Positions 41,029 through 51,043 of a stretch of DNA of 64,000 nt are shown here, piece by piece. A model generated the notes under the pieces. It was given only the letters and a program-made list of their open reading frames with translations. It was not told the origin of the DNA and did no database searches. Origin of the DNA: Chrysopilus asiliformis (Eukaryota > Arthropoda > Insecta > Diptera > Rhagionidae); assembly GCA_964034945.1 (NCBI GenBank), contig OZ035960.1, positions 64,651,970-64,715,969 of the forward strand. The letters are read 5' to 3'. Made by a program: the position numbers and the translations under genes. The first letter of the stretch is position 1, and each line of letters opens with the position of its first letter.

Positions 41029-41323
41029 ACGATATATTTTTGTATTTAATACTCAATTTTTTTTCCATTATATGTAAATTTGTTTTGCTTTTAAATAAAA
41101 ATCATAAAATAACGAAAATGGTCTTTGTTTTCATTTTCATTCCCTCCAAATTTATTTAAACAACAATTAGGATCCTCTTTCCAAACTATCGCCTAGGATC
41201 CTCTTTCCAAACTATCGCCTGAAGAGGTCGTAGAGGTCGTCGTAGAGGAAGCTTGTTCTTTCAGTGCGTGCTAGAAAATTAATAAATTTTGAAGTTATTG
41301 GTTTACTTTTAAAAAGTGCAAAA

Positions 41324-42208
41324 ATGACACAGACGTGTGTTCCGAATTGTACCTTGGTTGGCATAAGGAATGAGAAGAAAATTTGGTGCGGAGGGACATG
41401 TGGAAATATTTTCCATCTAAAATGTGTTGGATTAGCGGAATTTGATTTGAATTATGTTCAATCAAATAAGAATATTTATTTTATTTGTGATGAATGCATA
41501 GACTACAGGCAAAATTTAGGGAATCAGTTACAAACATTATTGTCAGGAATAGGTGAAAACAAAGAAAAATTAGATGTGCAAAAGCAGAATATATTAAAAG
41601 TGTTGGGTGAAATAAGTGAAAATGGCAAACGGCTAGAGAAACAGGAAAGCGAATTAAAAACAATAGCAGAGAATATAAAAATTCTAGAGGAGAAACAATC
41701 AGAAAACATCAAATCATCAGAACCAGACAAGGAGTCATATGTGGATATTTGCAAGAGAGTGAAATCAATAATTGTAAAACCAAAAAAAACTCAGAATTAC
41801 AAAAAAACACTAGATGAAATCAGAAGCGAAGTCGATCCAGCTGATATACAGTTTACTGGTATTAGAGGTAATCAAAACGGTATTATGATAGTTGAAATAG
41901 ACAATAAAGGCAACTCAAATAAAGTGAAAGAAGTACTAGAAGAAAAGTTATCGGATAAATATGAAATAGTGGTGCCAGAAGGACGAAATCCAAAATTATT
42001 TATAACTGGTCTAAAATTCAAATATGCAGAACACGAATTAGTTCAAAAAAATAAAAAACAAAATGAATAAGTGATTGTGACATGAAATGTATCAAAGTGA
42101 TTGAAAGGCAAATTAAAAATTATACATACTATAATGCGGTTGTAGAAGTGGATGGAGATGGGTTCAAGAAAGCCATGAATGCTGGTTTTATTAATGTTGG
42201 ATGGGATA
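41324..42208 (+). pseudogene. LINE ORF1, N-terminal part (PHD-like finger, coiled coil, RRM-like)
   Basis: ATG at 41324. Residues ~5-58 form a PHD-like Cys/His finger: CVPNC, WCGGTCGNIFHLKCVGL, FICDECIDY. A Lys/Glu-rich coiled coil follows (about 60-150). The next region (DIQFTGIRGNQNGIMIVEID) looks like the RNA-recognition part of LINE ORF1 proteins. A single indel in the A-run near 42045-42060 shifts the frame; coding continues as MKCIKVIERQIKNYTYYNAV up to GWD, where the BEL element inserts. ORF1p binds the LINE RNA and acts as a chaperone. Confidence 0.78.
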
Positions 42209-42676
42209 TGTTGCAGATACAACAACATAAATTTATAATCAATGGTAGAATATCCAAAAGGTAACTCTGAGTGCAATGTCCAGATCAGCTACTTTGCTGA
42301 TCTGCATTTATCCAAAGCAATGCCCTCAGAGAATGACGTCAATGAATTGATTTGGATATTCTACAATTGGTTAATTGCACAGTAATTAATTATATTGACT
42401 TATATTGTTATTGTTATTCTTTAAATTTAATTTGATTAGGTTTACATTTATTTGCTATAAAAGAAATTGTTTGATCTAGAATAAATCAGTTATTGTTCAA
42501 CAGCTAACTCGACTTTTACTTTTCACCTAAGATTCCCCCTACCCAAGGTAAGGATCTTAGGCTTCGATAAGTAATTTATAATACAGGTTAACTAAAGACA
42601 TCGCCAGGCTCTAATTCCCCCCACCAGCGGTAAGGAACAGACCTGTGGTGAGATCAGTCTAACGACGGCCTGTACA
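42209..42676 (+). repeat. BEL 5' LTR (468 bp)
   Basis: Contains a hairpin AGATCAGC/GCTGATCT near 42274-42296, a TATAAAAG box at 42456-42463 and AATAAA at 42480-42485, so promoter and polyadenylation signals sit close together. This is expected if transcription starts just downstream of the TATA box. Confidence 0.9.
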
Positions 42677-42677
42677 T

Positions 42678-42691
42678 TGGTCCTTCGAGCC
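42678..42691 (+). promoter_or_regulatory. BEL primer-binding site
   Basis: TGGTCCTTCGAGCC begins one base after the LTR and complements a tRNA 3' end reading GGCTCGAAGGACCA. The tRNA identity was not assigned. Confidence 0.7.
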
Positions 42692-42841
42692 TAAAAAGAA
42701 AACCGCGCCGATCAATTAGGGAAAGTCCGCGTAAAGTAGTGTTTTTCGATTAGATCCGCGATCAAAAACGAGTTTTTTTAGTGTGTGTGTATCAAAGGAA
42801 CTATCAGTGATTATTTTGTGGGCCATCAAATACAAATCAAG

Positions 42842-45800
42842 ATGACAATCGACGAGATGATCAGCAAACAAAAGGAAGGTGGAGAAGAGATTCAGCGTCT
42901 TCTCACAAAATACAAGAAGACAGCAATCAACAAGAGGACAGAAAACCTCATTCATAAGCTGCAGGGACAACTGGAGGAATTATATACTCAGTTTCAACGC
43001 AGAGAAGAAGAAATTCAAAGCATCCAAGATACACATCGAGACCACATTTACTTCAAAAGCAATTTTCAAGAAAGCATAAGTAAAGTATATCAGCACATGA
43101 AGAGTCTTCTGGCAGCCAAGTTGGAGGAATTACAGGAACCCCAAACGGACGAAGAAGACGCATTCCAAGAAGTCCTACAAGAGGACGCGGCAGGCAAAAG
43201 TGAAATTGGGCAACAAGTTCTACTGCAAAAACAAAAAACTTTGATGGCATCAATGTTACGCATAATAGAAACCATTGAAGAAGATATGATTCAAACTCAA
43301 TCCAGCAGTTATTGCACATTTAAACTGAAAATATTGGATGATTATTGGACTAAAATCGCAGCTACACCTAGCGAAATAATCCGCAACCAGTCAGAGGATG
43401 ATGAATATTTCAAAGAAGGCATTTACCAAGGTTTGGAAGATTCATATCACAGAATAGCAATCCAACTAAATGACCGAATAGAAGCTGTGAAACCTAGCAT
43501 TATGGCATCAGGTGAAAGATTAATGTCAAACATTATGACACCAAATATGAAGTTACCAATTATCCAAATACCGGAATTCAGTGGCAGTTATTTGCAGTGG
43601 AAGACGTTCTACGATCTATTCACTCAATTAATTCATAATCGCCGAGAATTGGGCAAAGCTCAAAAGATGTACTATTTAAAGTCAAATTTAAATGGAGAAC
43701 CACTGAAATTGGTACAACATTTACCAACAACAGACGACAATTATGAGTCCGCATGGAATATATTGTGTCAACGTTACAACAATGTCAGACTATTGGTTTC
43801 AAATCAACTACGTCATCTACTTTCGCAACCGAGTATGGATCAAGAATCAGCACGAGGTATAAAGAAAATACATGATGGCACAAAAGAATGTCTATTAGCA
43901 CTGGAGAATTTAGGTGTCGATACAAAAAATTGGGACCCTTTAATGATTCATATACTAACAGAGAAATTAGACAAAGAAACACATAGGTTATACGAGCAGC
44001 AGATAACCAAACCAAAAGAACTTCAAACGTTGGAAAATTTTCTCACATTTCTAGAAGGAAGATTTCAAACATTGGAGTCAATAGGTGCAAAATCAATCAA
44101 GAAGCAATCAGGACTTCAAAATAAAAGCATGCGCCATCAAGAACAAAATCATTTCAAAAGCTATCTGACTAAAACAGAACCGTCATGTAAAATATGCAAA
44201 GGTGAGCATCAAATATTCACCTGCAAAAAATTTATAAACATGACAGCGGATGAAAGATGCAACGCAGTACAAAAGAATGAAATCTGCGTAAACTGTCTTC
44301 ATCATGGCCACCCCGTAAGCAAGTGCAAAAGTCAATACACTTGTCGCATCTGCAATGCTAAGCATAATACCTTGCTTCATAACAAAGGTAAAGAAAACCT
44401 AGACAACACGCGCGTCGCAAAATCAGCACAGCCATCAACATCTAAAGATAACAATGAGGTAAACTCACATCAAGGTTCAATTGAAGCATGTCACACCTTA
44501 CTAGCAACAGCATTAATTGAGACATTCAACAAAAATAATGAATCAATGAGATTAAGAGCATTGGTAGACCAAGGGTCACAATCATCATTCATTACAGAAA
44601 ATGCAGCTCAAAAATTACGTCTGAAAAAATCCAAAGTTCTCGCTAAAATAGCAGGTATCGGATCCACTGAGGCAGGGATTGCTAAAAGCAGCGTCGAACT
44701 GCAAATATCATCAATCCACAACAAAAATCATAAATTCACCCTTCCAGCATTGGTGTTACGAAAATTAACAAAAGTAATGCCCAATGAAGAAATTAAATAC
44801 AACCAATGGCAGCATTTGGAGAAGATTCCATTAGCAGATCCCACATTCAACAAACCAGGAAATATCGATGTAATTTTAGGAGCAGATATATTTTCAAAAA
44901 TAATACAGAAGGGCGTAATCAAGGGCAAACAAGGCGCTCCTGTTGCCCAAAAAACCGCATTGGGATGGATATTATCAGGCAATATCCATTCATCAACAGT
45001 TTATCCAAAACAAAAAATAGTAAGTTTTATATCTCAAATAGATATCGACGATCAATTACGAAGATTTTGGGAACTGGAAGAACTGCTTCTCAAAAGAAGC
45101 CTCACAGCAGAAGAGGAACGCTGTGAAGAGATATATAAACAAACAGTGAAGCGAAACAAAAACGGGCGATACATTGTCAAGTTACCTTTACTGAACGACA
45201 ACGAGAAGAATAGTTTGGGAAATTCAAGGAACCAAGCTATCGCAAGATTGCTACAACTGGAGAAGAAATTCACAGTAGACAAATCATTAGCAATTGAGTA
45301 CAAAAAATTCATGAAAGAATACCAAGAGTTGGGACACATGAAACTAGTACAATCACAGGTGCATAACAACAACATATGTTATCTTCCACACCATGCAGTC
45401 AAGAAGGAAGATAGTGTTACCACAAAACTGAGAGTTGTGTTCAATGCTTCGGCAAAAACAAGTTCAGGAGTAGCACTAAACGATATAATGATGACAGGTC
45501 CAACAATTCAGCAAAATCTAATGTCCATTTTTCTAAGATGGAGAAAACATCGCATTGTCTTTACGGCAGACATTGAAAAAATGTATAGACAAATAATCGT
45601 AGCAGAGGAACATCAATCTCTACAACGAATTGTTTGGAGAGAATCAACAAATCAACCAATAAAAGAGTATAATCTGACCACAGTAACGTATGGTAATAAA
45701 TCAGCACCGTATCTAGCTATCAAAACATTACATCAGCTTGCAGACGATGAAAAACAGAGATTTCCTATTGCAGCAAAAAAGTTGACAGAAGATTTCTACG

Positions 45801-48800
45801 TCGATGATGTATTATCAGGCAGTGATAATACTAGTGGCGCATTAATACTGCAAAAGGAGTTAATTGAAATATTAAAATCAGGAGGATTTTCTCTCCGAAA
45901 ATGGGCAAGCAACAGCCAAAAAATTATGGAAAGCGCACCACAAGAAATGCGTTCAACAGAAGCATTTCCAATTATAACCGATGAAATAGTAAAAGCATTG
46001 GGAATATATTGGAACCCAGGCAAAGACGTACTTCAATTCAAAGTACTCTTACCATTCAAAGATAAGGAGTCAACAAAACGATCAATATTATCAGACATTT
46101 CGAGTCTTTTCGATCCGCTAGGATGGTTATCTCCTGTTACTGTCACAGGAAAAATTCTAATGCAAGAATTATGGCGGGAAGGAGTATCATGGGACGAAAA
46201 ACTCCCAAGCAAAATTGAAAGCAAATGGTTAGAATTACGTAACAATTTATGCCAAATAGAATCCATTCAAATACCAAGATGGATAAAATACAAAACCGAC
46301 ACAAAGTTATGTGAATTACACGGATTTTGCGACGCTTCAGAGCAAGCACATGCAGCAACGGTATACAGTCGCATAGAGACACCTACTGGAGAAATAGTTA
46401 CTACATTAATCGCAGCCAAAACAAAGGTAGCTCCAACCAAAAAAGTATCATTACCAAGACTCGAACTATGCGGAGCTGTCCTATTGACGAACCTGTTGCA
46501 GGAAATTATAAAATCGATGCAAATAGAAAATATCAAAATCCAAGCATGGACAGATTCTATGATTGTCTTAGCATGGCTAAGAAGTCACCCAAATAGATGG
46601 AAAACATTCGTAGCCAACAGAGTTATTGAAATAACATCAATAATTAGCCCGTGTCAATGGAACCATGTTCGATCAAAGGATAATCCAGCAGATTGCGCTT
46701 CACGTGGTATAACCACAGACGATCTAAAGACAAAGGACTTATGGTGGAAAGGTCCACATTGGTTATCACAAGACAGGATAGTTTACAAACATCTGGACCT
46801 CGATACAACAGAAGAGGAAAAACCAGTAGCAATCCAGTCATCACTGGCAGTTAAATACGAAAAGTTAGATATTCTTTCTAAATTCTCGAGCTTCACGAAA
46901 CTTGTTAAGATAACAGCATGGATTAAAAGATTCATTTCTAATTGCAAAAAACCACAACAGTTAAGACAAAAAGAGCATCTAAAAATTATAGAATTAGATG
47001 AAGCAATAATAACATTAATCAAACTTTTACAATCGTCAAACTTCAAAGAAGAAATTAAACATTTAACATCTAACAAAAAACAAGTTAAACCTACAAGTAA
47101 ACTTGCATCGTTGCATCCATTTGTGGACAACAGAGGTTTAATTCGTATCAGTGGAAGACTTGATAATGCAAACATTACATTTGAAGAAAAACATCCAATC
47201 ATTCTTCCATCAAAAGATCATTTAACGCAGCTAATCATTTTAAAAGCCCATAAAGAAACCTTGCACGGTGGTCCAACATTAACATTATCACATGTACGGA
47301 AAAAGTACTGGATATTAAACGGCCAAAACACTGTAAAACAGATCATTCATAAATGCATTATATGTCACAGATATAATGCAAGAGCAGCACAACAGCTGAT
47401 GGGAAGTTTGCCTCAGCCAAGATTATCAGTAACCAGACCATTTACAAATACCGGAGTCGACTTTGCAGGCCCAATAGACATACGAATGTCAAAGGGAAGA
47501 GGAAATAAGTCGTACAAAGGCTACATTGCAATATTCGTTTGCCTATCGACAAAGGCCATCCATATCGAAGCAGTCAGTGATTTAACCGCAAAAGGCTTCC
47601 TAGCAGCATTTGACAGATTTACAAGTCGAAGAGGTCACGTAGCACACATATACAGTGATAACGCCACAAACTTCGTATCAGCAAGCAAAATCTTGATCAA
47701 AAATGTCCAAGAAAAGGAAGCAACATTACAGTCAGACATATTCAATCAACTAACAAACAAAGGGACAGAATGGCATTTTATTCCTCCCGCCTCTCCGCAT
47801 TTTGGAGGACTATGGGAAGCAGGAGTAAAATCCATCAAGTACCATCTAAAACGGACAATAGGCAACAGCACATTAACTTTCGAAGAGCTAACCACACTTC
47901 TAACCAAAATAGAAGCGTGCCTTAACTCAAGGCCACTTTGTCCACTCTCTGAAAACACTGAAGATTTAAGTGCCTTAACACCAGGACATTTCTTAATAGG
48001 AGATTCATTACTCTCTCCACCACAAAGAAATTGGTTAGACACTGAAAGGCATCCATCTACGAGATGGGACATAATTCAAAAAATGCATCAAGAATTTTGG
48101 TCAAAATGGCAGAGAGAGTATCTGGCAAGGCTACAGCAGAGGCCAAAATGGATCACTAGACAGGAAAATGTAAAAAAGGGCGAACTAGTGTTACTAAAAG
48201 ATGAGCAACTACCACCGTCAAAATGGCCACTGTGCAGAATCATAGAAACACACCAGGGAACAGACGGGTTAATACGTGTAGTAACGCTAAACATAGGGCA
48301 CAAAACCCTTAAACGACCAATAACCAAGATATGCGTGCTACCAATAGGCACAAACGATGATCCGGTACAGGCACCTGATCAGAACAATGAATCAGCGTCG
48401 ATACCGCAGCGTCTCTCTGGCGAAGGCGGGGGAGATTCTGGCAAGCAGAAAAGAGTCTCTACCACAGAAGCCAACAACCGACCAGAAAAGAGACCAAAAC
48501 AAGAGTCCAAAAAGAAAACACGAATTAGACCAGTGACCGGATACAAGACACTCATTCTAAATTTAATTATGTTATTCTTCATAGGACTAGGTGCATGTAC
48601 ACACACAGTTACCTATCCTAAAGCTGGGTTGTATATAGAAGAAATTGGAACTGCGAAACTTCTTCGCGGAAAATTCAGAATAGAACTTCATTACAATATG
48701 ACCACAACAAGGGATCAGAGTCGCATCAGAAGGATCGCTGAAGAAGTAAAAACGATGTGCAAAAGGTCAACTGACACACATTACGATGTCAACTGCAATC

Positions 48801-50302
48801 TACTGGTGCATGACCTAGAAGAACGGCGTGATCGAATTTCAAGGGAGATCGAAGTAGTCGAGCGCCAACTGACTAAACGGTACAAAAGAGGACTACTAGG
48901 AAAAATGCTTCAAACATTATTTGGAGTGAACGACGAGGTTTACACAAATATTGACCATTTGGACGAAAACCAACGGAAGCTAATACAAACGACAACTCAG
49001 CACACGAATCTCCTACTTTCAGTTATAAAGGAGACAAACAGTACTGAAAGTAGGTTGACCAACAAGATCAACAATTTCAATGCTAAGCTAAACAAGGCTT
49101 TAGCAGTCATCAATGACATGCAACCATGGTATGCAGATGTAGACGCGAACCGCATGAACATTCATATCATCGCAGCACATCAAGTAGCAGTAAGCTTCTT
49201 AACCGACATGCAATTATATTATTCCACCTTAGTAGGAGGAATACTCAGACGCTGCAGCATTTTGGACTTCATATCAGCAAGAGAGTTATCAGAACTCATG
49301 GAAGAAACAGAAAAGAAATTACCATCCAATTTCAAATTATATCATCATCAGGAAGATCCTGTGCAAGTAACCGTCAACTCATCGCACATTCAGATTTACG
49401 GTTTTTTGCACATTGTGGAAGAAAATGAATTCATCATTATCAAACCCACTCCAATACCAAAATCATTGGGTAACAACACATACATGGTGCCAGATATTCC
49501 TCCGAAGATTTTATTCATTAACTACAACAAACAGGTCTACTTCGAGAATAGTGAAGAGAAATTCGACAGATGCATTCAGACCGAGAGACATAAGTTCTTA
49601 TGTGCGTCGACTGTGGTCACCAACATTGACGACAATCCAAACTGTATCATCGATGAGGTGTATCAACGACTAAATGGAAGAATATGCCCATTCAAAAACT
49701 TTTCTGCTCCGGGGATCACTTGGAAGCAACTATATATGAAAAATACATGGCTATTCTTAACAGATTCACCAACAGCAGCTGCAATAATTTGTAAGGAACA
49801 AAGAGAAGATGAAGTACTAAATGGTGTAGGAATAATCAACATGGAGCAAGATTGTATTCTAAAAACCAAAAGGAACACTCTAAAGACAGAAACATTCTCC
49901 AAAATAATTGTCAAGGCAGTCTACACAAAGGACATCTTGTTCCCATCCATTCATCAAGCCACAGACTACAGCCATCAAACGTCACATTTGGACCCAGAAC
50001 CAGTGTTAAAAACATCAGATCATTTTCTTCAAATCAAACAAGACACTGAAACTCTACATAACAATCTACAACATCATTCATGGAAGACGATGACAACTTC
50101 ACAACATCACGGTACATGGGTGTCCATCGCATCAATCATCATATCAGCAATTATCATTATCGGCATTCTCTCCAAGATCATATACAAACTACAAAATCGC
50201 CCGGGTTCAAAAACGATATTTCACTTGAACGACTTCAAACTCAACCCAGATATAGAGACAGACGTCACGGCGGGGGAGAATGTTGCAGATACAACAACAT
50301 AA
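42842..50302 (+). CDS. BEL Gag-Pol-Env polyprotein, 2486 aa
   Basis: A single open frame from the ATG at 42842. Gag residues ~1-450; Cys/His knuckles (CKICKGEHQIFTC, CVNCLHHGHPVSKC, CRICNAKHNTLLH) at ~450-530; protease with LVDQGSQSSFI; RT with VVFNASAKTSSG and FYVDDVLSG; RNase H (GFCDASEQAHAATVY, WTDSMIVLAWL); integrase (CIICHRYNA, GVDFAGPID, YSDNATNFV, LWEAGVKSIKYHLKR). The last ~570 residues are Env-like: a hydrophobic leader (LILNLIMLFFIGLGAC), a furin-type site (KRYKR, near residue 2016) followed by a hydrophobic GLLGKMLQTLFGV, ectodomain Cys and sequons, and a membrane anchor near 2425-2450 (VSIASIIISAIIIIGIL). Env shares the frame with Pol, as in roo. No disabling lesion was seen. Env would need proteolytic release or a spliced RNA. 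Confidence 0.93.
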   Translation: MTIDEMISKQKEGGEEIQRLLTKYKKTAINKRTENLIHKLQGQLEELYTQFQRREEEIQSIQDTHRDHIYFKSNFQESISKVYQHMKSLLAAKLEELQEPQTDEEDAFQEVLQEDAAGKSEIGQQVLLQKQKTLMASMLRIIETIEEDMIQTQSSSYCTFKLKILDDYWTKIAATPSEIIRNQSEDDEYFKEGIYQGLEDSYHRIAIQLNDRIEAVKPSIMASGERLMSNIMTPNMKLPIIQIPEFSGSYLQWKTFYDLFTQLIHNRRELGKAQKMYYLKSNLNGEPLKLVQHLPTTDDNYESAWNILCQRYNNVRLLVSNQLRHLLSQPSMDQESARGIKKIHDGTKECLLALENLGVDTKNWDPLMIHILTEKLDKETHRLYEQQITKPKELQTLENFLTFLEGRFQTLESIGAKSIKKQSGLQNKSMRHQEQNHFKSYLTKTEPSCKICKGEHQIFTCKKFINMTADERCNAVQKNEICVNCLHHGHPVSKCKSQYTCRICNAKHNTLLHNKGKENLDNTRVAKSAQPSTSKDNNEVNSHQGSIEACHTLLATALIETFNKNNESMRLRALVDQGSQSSFITENAAQKLRLKKSKVLAKIAGIGSTEAGIAKSSVELQISSIHNKNHKFTLPALVLRKLTKVMPNEEIKYNQWQHLEKIPLADPTFNKPGNIDVILGADIFSKIIQKGVIKGKQGAPVAQKTALGWILSGNIHSSTVYPKQKIVSFISQIDIDDQLRRFWELEELLLKRSLTAEEERCEEIYKQTVKRNKNGRYIVKLPLLNDNEKNSLGNSRNQAIARLLQLEKKFTVDKSLAIEYKKFMKEYQELGHMKLVQSQVHNNNICYLPHHAVKKEDSVTTKLRVVFNASAKTSSGVALNDIMMTGPTIQQNLMSIFLRWRKHRIVFTADIEKMYRQIIVAEEHQSLQRIVWRESTNQPIKEYNLTTVTYGNKSAPYLAIKTLHQLADDEKQRFPIAAKKLTEDFYVDDVLSGSDNTSGALILQKELIEILKSGGFSLRKWASNSQKIMESAPQEMRSTEAFPIITDEIVKALGIYWNPGKDVLQFKVLLPFKDKESTKRSILSDISSLFDPLGWLSPVTVTGKILMQELWREGVSWDEKLPSKIESKWLELRNNLCQIESIQIPRWIKYKTDTKLCELHGFCDASEQAHAATVYSRIETPTGEIVTTLIAAKTKVAPTKKVSLPRLELCGAVLLTNLLQEIIKSMQIENIKIQAWTDSMIVLAWLRSHPNRWKTFVANRVIEITSIISPCQWNHVRSKDNPADCASRGITTDDLKTKDLWWKGPHWLSQDRIVYKHLDLDTTEEEKPVAIQSSLAVKYEKLDILSKFSSFTKLVKITAWIKRFISNCKKPQQLRQKEHLKIIELDEAIITLIKLLQSSNFKEEIKHLTSNKKQVKPTSKLASLHPFVDNRGLIRISGRLDNANITFEEKHPIILPSKDHLTQLIILKAHKETLHGGPTLTLSHVRKKYWILNGQNTVKQIIHKCIICHRYNARAAQQLMGSLPQPRLSVTRPFTNTGVDFAGPIDIRMSKGRGNKSYKGYIAIFVCLSTKAIHIEAVSDLTAKGFLAAFDRFTSRRGHVAHIYSDNATNFVSASKILIKNVQEKEATLQSDIFNQLTNKGTEWHFIPPASPHFGGLWEAGVKSIKYHLKRTIGNSTLTFEELTTLLTKIEACLNSRPLCPLSENTEDLSALTPGHFLIGDSLLSPPQRNWLDTERHPSTRWDIIQKMHQEFWSKWQREYLARLQQRPKWITRQENVKKGELVLLKDEQLPPSKWPLCRIIETHQGTDGLIRVVTLNIGHKTLKRPITKICVLPIGTNDDPVQAPDQNNESASIPQRLSGEGGGDSGKQKRVSTTEANNRPEKRPKQESKKKTRIRPVTGYKTLILNLIMLFFIGLGACTHTVTYPKAGLYIEEIGTAKLLRGKFRIELHYNMTTTRDQSRIRRIAEEVKTMCKRSTDTHYDVNCNLLVHDLEERRDRISREIEVVERQLTKRYKRGLLGKMLQTLFGVNDEVYTNIDHLDENQRKLIQTTTQHTNLLLSVIKETNSTESRLTNKINNFNAKLNKALAVINDMQPWYADVDANRMNIHIIAAHQVAVSFLTDMQLYYSTLVGGILRRCSILDFISARELSELMEETEKKLPSNFKLYHHQEDPVQVTVNSSHIQIYGFLHIVEENEFIIIKPTPIPKSLGNNTYMVPDIPPKILFINYNKQVYFENSEEKFDRCIQTERHKFLCASTVVTNIDDNPNCIIDEVYQRLNGRICPFKNFSAPGITWKQLYMKNTWLFLTDSPTAAAIICKEQREDEVLNGVGIINMEQDCILKTKRNTLKTETFSKIIVKAVYTKDILFPSIHQATDYSHQTSHLDPEPVLKTSDHFLQIKQDTETLHNNLQHHSWKTMTTSQHHGTWVSIASIIISAIIIIGILSKIIYKLQNRPGSKTIFHLNDFKLNPDIETDVTAGENVADTTT

Positions 50303-50748
50303 ATTTATAATCAATGGTAGAATATCCAAAAGGTAACTCTGAGTGCAATGTCCAGATCAGCTACTTTGCTGATCTGCATTTATCCAAAGCAATGCCCTCA
50401 GAGAATGACGTCAATGAATTGATTTGGATATTCTACAATTGGTTAATTGCACAGTAATTAATTATATTGACTTATATTGTTATTGTTATTCTTTAAATTT
50501 AATTTGATTAGGTTTACATTTATTTGCTATAAAAGAAATTGTTTGATCTAGAATAAATCAGTTATTGTTCAACAGCTAACTCGACTTTTACTTTTTACCT
50601 AAGATTCCCCCTACCCAAGGTAAGGATCTTAGGCTTCGATAAGTAATTTATAATACAGGTTAACTAAAGACATCGCCAGGCTCTAATTCCCCCCACCAGC
50701 GGTAAGGAACAGACCTGTGGTGAGATCAGTCTAACGACGGCCTGTACA
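50281..50748 (+). repeat. BEL 3' LTR (468 bp)
   Basis: Same ends and length as the 5' LTR. The stop codon of the polyprotein lies inside its first bases, so the last codons (VADTTT) are LTR-encoded. Confidence 0.93.
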
Positions 50749-50753
50749 GGATA

Positions 50754-51037
50754 GATGTAAAGTTTTTGATGGAACATATGTGAAAAGATGTTTTAAATGC
50801 TTAGGCTTTAATCATCGGTCTGCAGAATGTAAGAATGATCAGGTGTGTGGCAAATGTCTAGGAAAGCATAAAATAAGTGAGTGTGATAAGAATGAGGAGA
50901 TAAACAAATGTCCCAATTGCATACAAGCAAATGATAAATTACAATTAAACTTAAGTGTAGACCACAATGTATTCAGTAAAGAGTGTCATGTCTTCTTAAA
51001 TAAATTAAAAATTGAGAAGAAAAAGGTTAACTATTAG
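50754..51037 (+). pseudogene. LINE ORF1, C-terminal part with zinc knuckles
   Basis: Continues ORF1 after the BEL element: KRCFKCLGFNHRSAEC (CCHC), VCGKCLGKHKISEC (CCHC) and CPNCIQAND. Two to three knuckles at the ORF1 C-terminus are typical of jockey/I-type LINEs. The frame ends KKKVNY at a TAG (51035-51037) followed by CAA TCA, and ORF2 continues in the same frame. Confidence 0.82.
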
Positions 51038-51043
51038 CAATCA
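51035..51043 (+). promoter_or_regulatory. Candidate stop-codon readthrough site between LINE ORF1 and ORF2
   Basis: TAG CAA TCA matches the UAG-CAR-YYA context known from tobamoviruses to promote translational readthrough. ORF2 coding (ECVYLNVQGLINNFAEVEML) is in the same frame directly after it. No ATG precedes the start of the conserved endonuclease domain. Function is inferred. Confidence 0.6.

Larger units (their letters stand above)
42209..50748 (+). mobile_element. BEL/Pao retroelement with env, apparently intact
   Basis: 8.54 kb with two 468-bp LTRs (TGTTGCAGAT...CCTGTACA), a 5-bp target duplication GGATA (42204-42208 and 50749-50753), a primer-binding site and one long Gag-Pol-Env frame. 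Only one LTR difference was noticed (ACTTTTCACC against ACTTTTTACC). It lies inside LINE ORF1; discounting it and one GGATA restores the LINE frame. Structure is that of an insect BEL/Pao (semotivirus-like) element of the roo kind. Confidence 0.95.

Noticed and set aside
42716..50310. Numerous short ORFs in other frames over the BEL polyprotein
   Set aside because: Shadows of the 2486-codon frame.
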